In this document: piece after piece, positions 25,320 through 37,389 of the stretch
Layout of the letters: each line of letters begins with the position of its first letter
Position numbering within the stretch: position 1 is the stretch's first letter
Assembly (NCBI GenBank): GCA_035236585.1
Contig: CP141138.1
Location: 31,941,437-32,005,436 of the forward strand
Direction of reading: 5' to 3'
Length of the DNA stretch: 64,000 bases
From: Warburgia ugandensis
Taxonomy: Eukaryota > Streptophyta > Magnoliopsida > Canellales > Canellaceae
The notes under the pieces: model-generated
Told to the model about the DNA's origin: nothing
Seen by the model: the letters and a program-made list of their open reading frames with translations, nothing else
Databases searched by the model: none
Position numbers and translations under genes: made by a program

Positions 25320-27084
25320 ATATTGTGCCTTACAAGGTTGAGGGTGAAAGAGACTTAATAACGATGTAAAAGAATGAAGTGTGTGGAATCTATGTGAGTA
25401 GTATTTGAGCACGCCATATACCTAAAAATTTTGTATCATTTATATTTGAATTGAGCATTGTGTCATGTTTACTCTATCTCATGAGAACATGCTATTTTTG
25501 AGATGTTTAATGTACGGCCTATGTGTGGCATGATGTTTGCTTTTGTTGGAAATTTGATGATTACCATTTGTTTAGCTTAGAGTATGTGCTAAAGGATTGC
25601 ATTTGTGATTTTGTTTAACTCATGATAGTTCATGAGTGAGAAATGCTAGTGCAATGGGGAGATTTATTTGACTCATGAGAGTTTATGAGTGAGTTGAACT
25701 ACATAATGAAGTGCTTGGGAGATTATGTGATTTATGGTTGTTGTGAGAGGGTTTGTGACCCTCTGGACACTATGTTAGGAGAATTTCATATTGGCCCCTA
25801 ACCTCTGAAAAAGATACCAGTCTAAAAACGATGGACTATTGTGGGAGTATATATTATGGAAAGACTACTTCCATCTTGACTTGATAGCCCCATGGGAGCT
25901 GTGTAGAATTGTATGTATCCATGGTCAAACATAGTTGGAAGGTGAGTTCTTCTATGTGCATAATTGCATGTTTGTTCTATGGACATGGAGAGACATGTCA
26001 GTCATCCTTGAGGGTTTAGACCACTTGCCTATGTTGCTTATGGGACGACACTACTATTCTGTTATGTGACTTAAGAGTTTGTGATGTGTGAAACATCTTA
26101 TGAATTATTTGAGATGCAACTTTGTGATTATGGCTACTTATAGCTATGTTAATGTTGTTATGATTATATTTGATGAATTTTCATGCAATAATACACTTGT
26201 TAAAAAAAGCATGATTACCACTAGTTTTTGAAAGTAACCTAAAGACTTCCAATTGAGTGATTGTCTCACCCCAAAACATTTTAGGTGGAACATCTAAAGA
26301 GTAGACTCAGTTGGTAGGAGAAAGTAAGCAATTGGCAAAGAAGAATAAAGTATGAGGAGATTATTTTAGAAGATTAGCTTAGTTTGATTTTTTTATTTTG
26401 TTTTAAGGATTTTGTTGACAAGCATGTAATGAGGATTTAATTATAATTCATGTTTGGACTATGGATTTATTTAGTTGTTTTGGTTGTGACCAGTGGGTCT
26501 TGCATTACATGCTCATTTACATTTTATAATTACTTGTATATGAGTGGAGATTTGTATACAACTCTGGACTTGAAGAAGTGGTTTGAAAATATATTATATA
26601 ATATTTTTTAATTTTGTAGGAATTCTTAATTTTTTCTAAAAGAATTTTGAAAATTTATTTCTAAAAATCAAGGTTATCACACCATATGACCTTGGTTTAA
26701 AAATCTTTGGTCTCTTGATGGCCCAACTAGAGTTTCTACTTTCAGATGAACTCAAGCTTATATTAAGTTCTTGACCTTTGATAATCTTATGGATAGAGGC
26801 TTGATAGATCCTTCCATTTACCTTCTTTGTGATGATGCATCAGAATCCAGATAACATATCTAGTATTAGTGCAACTACATCAACTTATTGTGGACCTTGC
26901 TACTTAACTTGTTTTAGGTTAGTTGGTGTATGCTACGAATACCAATGGTGCTGCTACTCCTAGTAGAATAAGTATGAAGGGTTTACTTCACAATTTTGAA
27001 GCTAAGGGTTATCCTTCATTTCTTGAGACCTTTTGGCAGCGTATGCTATTAATGTGCAAAAGTGATGGCTGTGCTTATGCATGT

Positions 27085-27654
27085 TTATAATGACTAGGTT
27101 TCCAGTACTATTTATATTATCCACTTTGGCATAGTGGTCTCATGATTTTGCTCTTTCCCTCAAGAAAAATGCATACATATTGAGAGATACTCTAAACCCT
27201 CATAACCATCCTAGCTTACTTCTATCCAAGTGTTGTGGGATTAAACTATCAGGATCATCAAAGCCTACCATCTTGTAGCTTGACATCCTCCCTTTAGGAT
27301 TGCCTACTGAGACTACAATGTAGGCTCTCTCTTCTCCTCTTAGGAAACACACATCCTATATGCAACCACTCTTGGGTCCACCAAGCCAGCATGACCACCA
27401 CAAGGGGATTTAGCTCTGATACCCATTGTAATGACCAAGGTTCCAGCAGTGTGTACATAATCCACTCTGGCACTGTGCCCTCTCAGTTTTGCTCTTCCCG
27501 TGAGGAAAACATGCACACACTCAGAGATAATCTCAACCCTTATAAGTAGCTAAGCTTACTTCTCCCTAAGTGATGTGGGATTCAACTCTTAGTATCATCT
27601 GAAGCCTGCCATCTTATAGCTCAAGATCCTCCCTTCAAGACTGGCCACCAAGAT
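27085..27654 (-). mobile_element. TRIM-like miniature LTR retrotransposon
   Basis: Two direct copies of about 230 bp (27085-27316 and 27428-27654; 341-bp offset at the ccactytggca landmark) flank only about 110 bp. That spacer has, on the minus strand, a primer-binding site next to the right copy (GGTATCAGAGC, matching the initiator-tRNA-Met site, at about 27411-27426) and a purine-rich tract next to the left copy (AAGAGGAGAAGAGAGAG). This is the layout of a terminal-repeat retrotransposon in miniature, with no coding capacity. Copy ends are diverged and no target duplication could be confirmed. Confidence 0.65.
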
Positions 27655-27659
27655 TGCTC

Positions 27660-28050
27660 TTTAGGCACCCTGAATCCTTGATTCATGAGTCCATTTGAAA
27701 TCCTAAAAAGGGTAGAAGCAATAGCGTATCAGTCGGCAATACTGCTATAACTTGCAAATGCTCACAACATTTTTCATGCTTTGATGCAACAGAAGTATAT
27801 AACAGATCAATCTCATGTGGTTGAATAAGTAACATCAGATCTTAGACCAAACTTGACCTTCAAGGAAAGGGCTATATAAATTTTAGACTATAAAGTGTAG
27901 TAGTTAAGAAACTAAGACCATTCCATTGGTCAAGGTTCTCTAGCAGCAGCATTCATTGGATGAAGCCACATCAGAGATTGGGAGGAGATGACATAGGCAC
28001 ATTCACAACATTTTAAGGATTAATGTAAAGAAAATTTTCAGGAAAAAAAT
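27660..28050 (+). pseudogene. Chromovirus integrase C-terminus and chromodomain remnant
   Basis: Reads, with stops, the GPFEIL...AYQ integrase tail (about 27690-27750), then NAHNIFHALMQQKYI (canonical VHDVFHVSMLRKY), DQSHVVE, DLRPNLTFKE and a damaged chromodomain just before the polypurine tract. The order and spacing are those of chromovirus integrases. Not functional. Confidence 0.75.
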
Positions 28051-28069
28051 TTCTCTAAGGGGGAAAGGA

Positions 28070-29202
28070 TGTAGCAACCCTAATTTTTCCATTTTATTTT
28101 ATGTATTTTTATCATATTTTATTTTTGAATGAAATAAGGATTTAAATTTTGTTGAAATTTTATTTCCATGGAATTAAATTTGGATTTTACTTAAGAAAAA
28201 GGATTCCAATGACACTAAGAGCACTAAAATCAAACTCCATATGTAAAAGTTGAAAGCATCGTAACTGAAGAGTATTTTGGTATATTTATATGTGGGCCCC
28301 ACTCACTAAGTTTTAAATAAAAGTGGTTAGACATCATAATGACGGAGCACGACAATGTTTGATACCTCAATCATGAGCTTTAAAGGAACTAAATAAAATA
28401 TAATTGCATTTTATATAAAATAAGATACACTAATACATAATATAAGGGAGGGGTTAAAACTGATAATTGCACCCCCTTCTAAATGCAAAAATAGTTTGGA
28501 GTCGATCTATTACCCAAAGCTAGGAAGGAGAAGTGGAAGGAGGAGAGAGAATAGAAGAAAGAAGAAAGAGAGAGGAGGGAGAAGAGTTCACAGTGCCACT
28601 GTTCATGCTACCCATGGAAGAAATCTGGCAAAAAGAAAATGGTGAAAAATATTGGAGAAGATGACTGTAGATAGTGAAAATGAGTGTAAGATTGGAAGAT
28701 TTGAACCATTCATCATGTTTCTCTCATTTAAATGACCATGCTGACAAAAAATCATGACAATAGAAGTAGATTTGTGTCATCAATTTTGCCTAGAATAGTG
28801 CACACACTGCTAATGAATGTAACATTTTGGCAACTAATTTTCAGCATTTTTTGCATTAAACAACAATGGATCTTCTCCAAATTTGAATGGATTGTAATTA
28901 AAAGACTAATATATATTTTCCTTAATGATATTTTGAAGTTTAGAGCAAAAATGGCCATCGATGATGACATCTCTAGTCACCTTCTCCGGCAACAATCGTT
29001 TGTCACTGACAACCTTGCATTTTCACTTAAAAATAATGATTTTAGCATATTTTTTACATGATCTACATAATGGAATGGGTTTTGGTGAGATCTGAGATCA
29101 TATATGGTCCAAGTAGGATTTGATATTGATATATTACAATTGATTCATGATTTATGAATTTGATTGTCCATTCCATAGATCTTGATGATACTTGATAATC
29201 TA
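28070..29202 (+). repeat. Chromovirus 3' LTR
   Basis: Starts TGTAGCAACCCTAATTTTTCC directly after the polypurine tract. It shares the ccaatgacactaag stretch with the LTR remnant at 21.7-22.06 kb (in antisense). The right boundary is uncertain; 29202 is simply where element B begins. Confidence 0.6.
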
Positions 29203-30227
29203 TGTTGAGTGTTTAATTTTAGCTAAAATAAAATTTAAATTAGTATCAAGATAGATAATCTAATCAATTAATTTTGCATTACTAGATTAAATGTATTATA
29301 GTCCCAATTGATTATCTAACTGTCACTTGGAAAATTTAATGGTAAGATGATCATTGGAGCTGATCAGATGAATAAATTATGGTTAAAATTATTCTAATTA
29401 AATTTTATGTATTATAGGTCAATTAGAAAGGGCTTGGGTGACTCAGATTGACTTAATTGAGACCAGATCATCAAAAGGCTACATGGGCCCTACATTGAAA
29501 GATAGACTCATGAGGAAGTTGCCTTTAAGGTGACTGGAGGAGTTGAAAACAATTACGAAATATTTTCCTAATTATGAAACTAATATGGGAAATAACTATA
29601 TAAGAAAGGGGGAAACTGAAGAAAAAAATAAAATAAAGAAAGGATGATTCATACTAAGAAGGAAACTGCAGACCCAAATAGAACAAACAATTGATTGAAG
29701 GAGGAAGAAAACTATTCCTAGCCACCTCCTCCGTCAGCCTGTTCCGACAAAACCAGCCAGATTTGAAACACCCATCTCTTCTAGCCTTCTCCTTTCCATT
29801 CATCACTAGTCTCTCTACTTCAATTGTAGTTTTTCTTCACTATCTTTTCCTCCTTGCTTCACTATCATTTTCCCTTCATTTTCCATCCTTTCCCTTTTCA
29901 TTTTCATTCATATTTCATCACCTATTCCATCGTGTTTTTCCCATGTGTTCACCATTGATTTTCCTTGCACGATTTTCCCCTTATTTCCCACTAATCTTCT
30001 CCTAATTTTTGCTCTTTTTACATGCTTCCATTATTTCAATCAAAATCCACTTAGGTTTATCCCAATGCAATGCCGTTTTCCTTTGTTTCAAGCAAATCAA
30101 ATAGCTATAGGGAGTTGTTTGAAATAGCTCCATGCATTCTCTTCTTCTTTGATTAACTCTTTTAAAGAAGGAACTTTGAGGGAAAAATCCAAAATTTCCC
30201 ATATTCATTCTACTTTAATGTCTTTTG
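29203..30227 (+). repeat. Element B 5' LTR, left part
   Basis: Begins TGTTGAGTGTTTAATTTTAGC and aligns with 46920-47995 over its whole length. Interrupted at 30228 by a chromovirus; continues at 41532. Confidence 0.9.
29597..29604 (+). promoter_or_regulatory. Candidate TATA box in element B 5' LTR
   Basis: TATATAAG, conserved at the same LTR position in the 3' LTR (47290-47297). In LTR retrotransposons this box would drive genomic RNA synthesis. Only the motif is seen. Confidence 0.5.
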
Positions 30228-33200
30228 TGTGATGACTTGGGTTTTTCAAGTGCATTTTAAGAATTATTTTCAAAAGCCGGGATCCCTGTTTAAAAATTTC
30301 TTTCAGAAAAAAAATAGTGGAAACATTTTTCTTTTAAAAAGTTTTTTCAGAAACCTCAAGTGTCATATGGCCGATCAAAACACACCCATGAGTTTTGAAA
30401 TCAAACATTTTTATGTTCAAATATAACAAGTCAAAACTTATCATTTGCCAAAATTTTATCCAATTACAGTCCACAGTCCAATATGTATTAAATATATTTA
30501 TGCATGTCTAAACTGATTATCATAGTCACATAACTACTTCGTCATCTCACAACATTTATAAAATGTACAGATCATACATACACTATCTATACTCTCCCTA
30601 ATTATTTAGAGTACCTAATCTCAATACTCTTGCCTTTCTCTTCTTTGTGTTTATCTGTGGAGTTGGTGGGTGAGTCGAGGGGAACATAGTCAGTAGGTAA
30701 AACTAAGATCACAAATATTAGTCAATGTAACTTTGTATACATGCACTCATGTACACAATGAAACATCCTTAGATATGGTTCCTATGGTTTATCAATATAA
30801 ATTTTCAATACATTATTTGCATACTTTTCAAACATTCCATCAAAGGTTTCAGTTCAACCAAGTATAATATAAGTGCAAGAATAATGTGATATGTCGACAT
30901 CAAAAGAGTACTGATTAAACCAATGCACAAAACTGATGATAAATTAGTTAAGCACAAAAATCTCAATTTAAATCACATATAGAAGTCCTTGTCAATTTAT
31001 GTCAAACATATCAATTATTAGCATGCAAATATAAATATATCAAATCTCAAACCATCTAAGGCATTGTCATGCCTAGTGGCCAGGGTATCTATGACCCTAT
31101 CACCCACATGGTGCTTAAAAATCAACCTGCGGCAACTACCTTATCATGGGACACTGCAATACTACAGCAACTGCTCAAACATGGGACACTGTAGTAAAAG
31201 AACATATGGATAACCATGTTGCAGCAATTACCCAATAGTGGGACACCACATGTTAAAACGCTGACAACAACTGCCTGAGACTCATCACTATTTTGCATGG
31301 GAGGAGAACAGATAGCATAGTGTAGCCTTTCCATGATGCCACATTCAAAATCTAGCCACTTGGGCCTGGTGTTGAAATACTAACTTTCAGAAGGTGGGTG
31401 GCCATCCCTATAACCCTCGTATCATAGTGTCCACTAAGTGAACGAGCCTATTTAAAACAAATCCTCAGCAAATCAATGCATGAAAATTCTAGGTACAAGT
31501 GTATAGTTAGTGACATATTAGTTTGCCCATTGATCACATAATCAAATCCTGATCATGGTTTTAAAAATATAAAATTTTCATTTAAATGTGAATGAGATGT
31601 CAAATATAGATAATGGAAAAAATTTAGTTAGAAATCAACTCATGCTATGCACCTTATCATTCCAAGTATAGTCGTAAAATCTCTTTATTTTTTTGTAGAA
31701 AAACTAATATAGTTTCCCCGATTTATAGGACAATGCATATTTAAAGCATGTGATGTGATTCACCTAATGGTCATCATTTCATGTTTAAAATAAAGTGGAG
31801 ACTCTGTCTCCTAACAATCTCATACACAATTAATATAAGAGTCATCCCATAATTTAAATTATAAGGATGCTATATTTACAACCTCAAAATATTTCATCAA
31901 CTATAATTCAAGTGTAGTAATTACATGTATTTAATATAGCAATGCATAAATGCAAAATATATTTGAAAACTTAGCAATCTTAGAACTTACCCACCTCAAT
32001 CTGATGGCTTGGATTCATTGGAATCAATTATGGGTCAATTTGAATGTTGATCAATAATCAGAAATCATAGATCATGGCTTTTATAATCAATCAAGCATTA
32101 ATCAGAGAAATATAAAATAAATATCATAATTTGGTCTCTTAATCATGGATTTATACATCAAAATTCTAAGTTGAACAGTCATATTGTCCCTTATATGTCA
32201 TTTAACCTCATATCAGATATCTTTGAGTGTTGGGAAAGTCAATTACATAGATCAATCAATTAGGTCTAATGTTCTAGGCCTAAATTACATAGATATAAGT
32301 ATAGAGTGATCAAATCACTTTGATAAGCTTTTATACATTTAACAAGGCTTTCACTTATTATTTCTAACCCAAATTACCTTTAACATAATTCACATCATTA
32401 GATTCACAGATCTATTGTTTGATCGTGTTTTCAAAGGTTAGATTTGTAGATCCAGCACTATTTGTGCATCATGTTTAGATAAAAATTTAATGATCAGATG
32501 ATCTCTGATTGAAATTTTGCTGATATGACCGCGTAATTCATTCCACGAGGGTTCCATCCATATAAATTTTCCCATTTTGTTTTGGACGAATAATGGTTGC
32601 TAGTGCTGGAATCTGATCACCATCATTGGAGAAGATGACAACAAAAAATGGTCACCACCGGCAACTATTATAGTGTTAAAAAATGCAAATTTTCAAGAAA
32701 TTAAAATGTGGGTTTGTAGATCATGATCTTACCTTCATCCCTTAAAATCTAGAGTGATTTTGTCATTGTTTAGGGCTAGAAAAGGGGGGAAAATCCACAA
32801 AAACCTAGGTGGGTTTTCCATCATTGTCGACGATGGGCGAAACAATGGTGAGAGAGATAGAGTGAGAGAGGAAAGGGAAAAGAGAGGGAGATAGCTAAGT
32901 GTGGTGGAAATCCTACTTGTATTGGTGATGGACCCCGATGAGGGAAAAACTAACATTGATTATTACAAAAAAGCAATACTTAGCGAGAGAGATGGAGGGA
33001 GAGAGAGGAGCAAAATTTTGGGAGAGGAGGCAGGGGAACTCATTGGCCTCTTCCTTGCATGAAAGGCCACTAGGGGTAGAGCTCCATTCATCGAGTTCCC
33101 CTTGGTTATCTGTCGCATGGGGTCCATCAGTGAAGAGGGGGTGTTGTTATCAATTTGGCCCCTCATATATTTAGTAAAATTTTGTGTTTTTCTATTCTCG

Positions 33201-33384
33201 GCCTTTGTTTTACACAAAATTAGTGCCATTGGAAAGCTCTCATCATGTACATTCTAATTTTTGAGATTTTAAGGTCAAATTCAAAGTCTTTTGTATATTT
33301 ACTTTTAAGGTCTCAATTTTCAAAGAAATTTGATTCTTCACTCCCCTTTCGATTTAAACCATGATAAAATATTGGGTTGTTACA
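30228..33384 (-). repeat. Chromovirus 3' LTR (3157 bp)
   Basis: Direct-repeat partner of 39077-41531. Matching landmarks: tgatgac at the left end, gaaggtgggtggccat, gacaacaaaaa-type blocks, and gggttgttaca at the right end. It is about 700 bp longer than its partner because the other copy has a deletion. Confidence 0.9.
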
Positions 33385-33412
33385 TTCTCCCCCCCCCCCC
33401 CCCCCCCCCCCC
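33385..33412 (-). other. Polypurine tract expanded to a 24-nt G run
   Basis: Immediately upstream (minus strand) of the 3' LTR there is a run of 24 G (24 C on the plus strand, 33389-33412) followed by AGAA and the LTR start TGTAACAACCC. Polypurine tracts prime plus-strand DNA synthesis; the related element at 22.06 kb has only five G at this position. Confidence 0.85.
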
Positions 33413-33414
33413 AT

Positions 33415-34040
33415 AGAAAAAATTTCATGATCAAAATTACCTATTTACATTGCTATTCAAATAACTCTGGGTGCATTCTCTTCATTTCATCCTCAATTTC
33501 TTTGGTAGCCTCCTCAATAGAATGATGTTGCCAAAGGACTTTGACCAATGGAATGGTCCTCATCCTTAACATGTATTCCTTTTCAATCCAAAATTTAGAT
33601 AGCCTTTTCTTCAAAACTCAAATTAGGATGCAACTCTTCTGGTACATGTGTAAGTACGTGAGAAGGGTCAAGCACATACTTGCCCAACATCGAAACATGA
33701 AATACATCATGAACATCTGCAAGCTACATTTGTAATGCTAGTCTATATGCTATCAGCCTAATTCTCTCCAAAATTTCAAAAGGAACAATAGATCAAGGAC
33801 TCAATTTTCTTTTAGCACCAAACCTCATAATTCCCTTCATAGGAGAGACCTTCAGAAACACACGATCTCCAATCTCAAATTCTAAATGTCTCCTCCTTCA
33901 GTCAATGTAACTCTTTTGTCAAATTTGAGCAGCTAAAAGTTGTTTTCGAATAACTTTTACTTTCCCTTCACATTACTCTACTAATTCAAACTTCATTAAT
34001 ATTGTCTTTCTTCAACCTCATTCTAACAAGTTGGTGAAGG
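33415..34040 (-). pseudogene. Integrase C-terminus with chromodomain
   Basis: On the minus strand in order: KSYID*RRRHLEFEIGDRVF (about 33850-33920), LKVSPMKGIMRFG, PFEILERI, AYRLAL, VHDVFHVSMLGKYVLDPSHVL (about 33640-33710), then the chromodomain with KVLWQHHSIEEATKEIEDEM and MHPELFE just before the polypurine tract. It is fairly well preserved compared with the other chromoviruses here, but has internal stops and lacks the catalytic core upstream. Confidence 0.85.
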
Positions 34041-34686
34041 ACATTGTAATGGCCCACATTTTTTAGGAAATAAAAATTGTTATTTTTGTAGATTATGAAA
34101 TAAGCTAAATCAATTGTTGGATATTAAGGTGTAAAAATAAGTTAAAGTAAATCAAAAAGCAATTGGCAAAGTATAGTTTATTAAATAGTTGTATGTTATA
34201 AGTATTCTAGTTTTGGTTAATGGGTTAATAAAAATAATTTGGTAAAACATGACAACCTAAGCTAAGGGTAGTTAAGTGGTTCTAAGCATAACTTGTCAAG
34301 TTGAGGGTTAGACCTCAAGTCACATCCCTAACAAATTTTTTGAAAGAAATTAGTGTTTTAATTAATTTAATTTGAATTTCACATGTGGACAAGCCAGATA
34401 AGGAAACCCACATGGTGAAGGATGGTTTCCATATGACTAAAATGTGTAAAAATATTGGATGGTGATCCAAATGTTATGAAATAAAAGAGACCAAAAGAGA
34501 AGAGTTACATATTTGAACCATTGGAGGACAATCCAATGGTTGGGAATAAATAAAGAAATAATATTGGAAGAGTTACAAACCTGTAACCAGTTGATAAAAA
34601 TGCTACAAGGAAAGTATCTATAAAGGAAACAAAGAAAAAAAAAAAAAGGGTTAGAGACATGACATAGCTAGAGTGGAAAAGGGGAT

Positions 34687-34749
<63 letters not shown>
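34687..34749. repeat. Compound (TG)n(AG)n microsatellite
   Basis: About 24 bp of TG followed by about 39 bp of AG. Confidence 0.97.
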
Positions 34750-34751
<2 letters not shown>

Positions 34752-35849
34752 GGAAAAGAAAATTCTGAATTTGGAGTAAGAACTCAGGTTGCCAGAATTT
34801 CTGACAAAACAAATTGAGGTAGGTGATGCAAGACTAGATCTCAATTTTCTTTTCTATAATTACAAACTCCAATATTTAAATGAGAAGTTTTTGGATGATC
34901 GAGATTTGATCATATGTATGATTGTTCTCAATTTGGATAGTTTGATTTCATATATACTTATAAATTTTTCATAAAAATACTTTATTAGAATGCATAATCT
35001 AGAACATTTATTCTATCAAATCCAATCTTGTTTCATGATTAACTTCTTATCTATTGTATGCAATTTAAGGTAACCTATGTGCTTGCATTTGTGTTTTCTA
35101 TCTAAAAATTCAACATACATACTTATGTTTACTTTTATTTGATTTACTAATGAGATGAATCTTTAAACTTTAATTTCTTTTGAAAACAAGACCCATTGGT
35201 TAAAAACTCACATTTGCATGACCTATTTACATGTTCTAGATCAATCTTTTGGATGGTCTGATTTGAATGTCTATGCATTTTGTATTAGCATGTGGTTGTT
35301 AACTAGTAAAATTATTGGAAGGATTCTTACTAGTTTAGATACACGTGGTGTTAAAAATATATTATTTCATTGCTTACATGAATAATATATTAGAACTTAA
35401 AACTAATTAGTAACTCAAATCATGATCAAGTGGTACAATATAAGTATGATGGATCAAATTACCATGACATTTAATCTTTATTTCATACTTAGTTTAATAT
35501 GCAACTCAAGGTATTTGGGTACATGGACTAAAGGTGAATGCATGCAAAAACTATTAATAAAACTTCTTATACCATTCATTACAAGTTTATAACATCATAA
35601 TTAGCATAAAGTTTTCACTAGTTCCATACACTTGATTATATAAAGGGTGTAATGAGGATTGGTCATTCATGTATTATGAACCAAACGACCAGCTAGTTGT
35701 ATGACGTGTTGGATCGGCAGCCACACCATACCTGAGTGAAGCTTAGGTGTATGGAGCTATGATCATGGCAGCTACATAGGCATGTGTTTTTGGACCAACA
35801 AAGACAGAGACACAAGCATATAAGCACAAGGCACATCATACTGATTAGC

Positions 35850-36195
35850 TTAGTAGTGACAAAGCATATGGTACTGAGAAGCCTAACACTACCCAAGTGC
35901 ATGACGACAAGAAACTTGGCTGGGATCAGGGTCATGATGTTAAACAACTAAATAAATATTAGATGAGTGATGATAAGAAATCTAATAATTCCTAGATGTA
36001 CGATGTCAAGGGGCGTGGCACCGAGTAAACTAACATTGACTAGGCACATAATGCCAATCTGCCTAGCAATGATTAAGCACATAACATCAATCATTCTAAT
36101 ATTGTCTAGACATACATGCACTAAGTAGTCTAGTAATGGCCAGATGCATAGGTATTTCACACCTAGTAGTCACTCGGCATATAATATTTGAATAT
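35850..36195. repeat. Degenerate 33-bp minisatellite
   Basis: Units start with ctaRYAnTg at 36030, 36063, 36096, 36130 and 36163 (spacing 33, 33, 34, 33), with more diverged units to the left (for example 35850, 35883, 35947, 35981). A typical unit contains ctagcaatgattaagcacat. The period is 11 codons, so minus-strand open frames across it (35693-35947, 35948-36160) show an 11-residue repeat; these frames are probably a by-product. Confidence 0.85.
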
Positions 36196-36202
36196 TGATC
36201 AA

Positions 36203-36236
36203 TACACACACACACACCCTATATATATATATATAT
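36203..36236. repeat. Compound (CA)n(TA)n microsatellite
   Basis: About 14 bp of CA, then ccct, then about 16 bp of AT. Confidence 0.9.
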
Positions 36237-36518
36237 TCTTGGCAGAAATTAAAACACATGAAATCATATAACCTCAAATATGTGGATACTGAACTAAAAC
36301 ACAATACACAGTATAATAAGTGATGCTTGTAACGTATTGTACACTAAGTCACGCCCAATGAATTTAGCATAATGAATGTGGCAAACAGTATACAAACAAT
36401 AACTGCATTATCCAACTTACCATGTAGTGTTATAACTTATGGATTATGTTTATGATTGGGATGGTTGACTCATGTAGAACCCTTGGATCTTTGGAAATCA
36501 TGCTTAGGAACTATGACT

Positions 36519-37215
36519 TTATTTGGCATATGATTTGTGTTTGATAATACTTAGAATAGATTTTGCTATCCATGAAAACCCTTTGATGAATCTACGATAA
36601 TATCCTGTTAAACTCAGGAAACTATGATTTTCAATCACTGATTTATGTATTTCCCAATTCATCACTGCATTTTCTTTCACCGGGTCTACATCAGTTCCAT
36701 TTTTAGAAATAACATGTCTCAAAAAACTAACTTGCTCTAACCAAAACTCACACTTGCTAAATTTGGCAAAAAATTGATGAGTTTGAAGAGTAATTAATAC
36801 AATGCATAGGTGTTTTCTATGCTCTACTCTACTTGTGGAGTAAATCAAAATATCATCTACAAACACTATGACAAATTTATTCAAATATGAACTGAAGACC
36901 CGATTCCTGAGGTCATAAACATAGTTGGTGCATTTGTTAATCCAATGAAATAACTAAGAATTTGTAGTGACCATAACAAGTCCTAAATTCCATTTTAGAA
37001 ATATGTTTTTCTTTAATCCTCAATTGATGATATCCTGACCTCAAATCAATCTTGGAGGAAATAGTTACAAATTGTAGCTGATCGAAGAGGTCACCAATCT
37101 GAGGCAAGGGATACTTGTTCTTTATTGTAACATTATTCAACATTCGATAATCAACACATAGTCACATGGATCCATCTTTCTTTTTGACAAAAAGAACTAG
37201 TGCTCCCCAAGGTGA
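36519..37215 (-). pseudogene. Chromovirus reverse transcriptase
   Basis: Minus strand, in order: [17 protein letters not shown] (37140-37205), [51 protein letters not shown], then after a frame break FVDDILIYS (the YVDD-type catalytic block, about 36840-36863) and the thumb/connection region with YYRRFIKGFSWIA. The catalytic aspartates are kept, but there are stops (for example after DGSM) and a frameshift near 36.9 kb. It ends at 36519, where the unrelated block begins. Confidence 0.9.
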
Positions 37216-37389
37216 AACAATGGGTTTGATATAACCCTTGTTTAATAACTCTTGCAATTATGTTTTCAATTCTATTGGAGCCATTCGATATGGTGCCCTA
37301 GAAATATGAGCCGTACCTGGCACAAATTTGATACCAAAATTAATTTCTCTTCGAGGTGGTAATCTTGGAAGTTCTTTAGGAAAAACATC

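Larger units (their letters stand above)
25320..29202 (+). mobile_element. Chromovirus remnant, plus strand, with nested TRIM
   Basis: A decayed chromovirus. At 25330-26690 is LTR-like sequence: its gacactatg...ccctaacctctgaaaaag stretch matches, in antisense, the LTRs of the chromovirus at 30228-41531. After a possible RT scrap (LMDRGLIDPS, about 26790-26830) and a small TRIM (27085-27654), the integrase tail and chromodomain follow (27660-28050), then the polypurine tract aagggggaaagga (28057-28069) and a 3' LTR starting TGTAGCAACCC at 28070. The 3' LTR end was not located; element B starts at 29203. Confidence 0.7.
34046..36515. other. Unclassified block replacing RNase H and integrase core
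   Basis: Starts with TGTAATGGCCCACATTTT, which resembles the start of a plant Ty3/gypsy LTR, and contains a (GT)n(GA)n repeat and a 33-bp minisatellite. The right boundary is near 36.5 kb, where the RT frame ends. No matching LTR end or target duplication was found, and about 1.7 kb of expected pol is missing, so this is an insertion accompanied by a deletion or a replacement. Confidence 0.5.

Noticed and set aside
28732..29061. 109-codon open frame
   Set aside because: Lies inside the chromovirus LTR at 28070-29202 and resembles nothing known to me.
29691..30005. 104-codon Ser/Phe-rich open frame
   Set aside because: Lies inside element B's 5' LTR in CT-rich sequence, and the homologous 3' LTR region has no conserved frame.
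36030..36195. Possible CRISPR array (regular 33-bp spacing)
   Set aside because: The units are contiguous degenerate tandem repeats without conserved repeats separated by unique spacers, in plant nuclear DNA.
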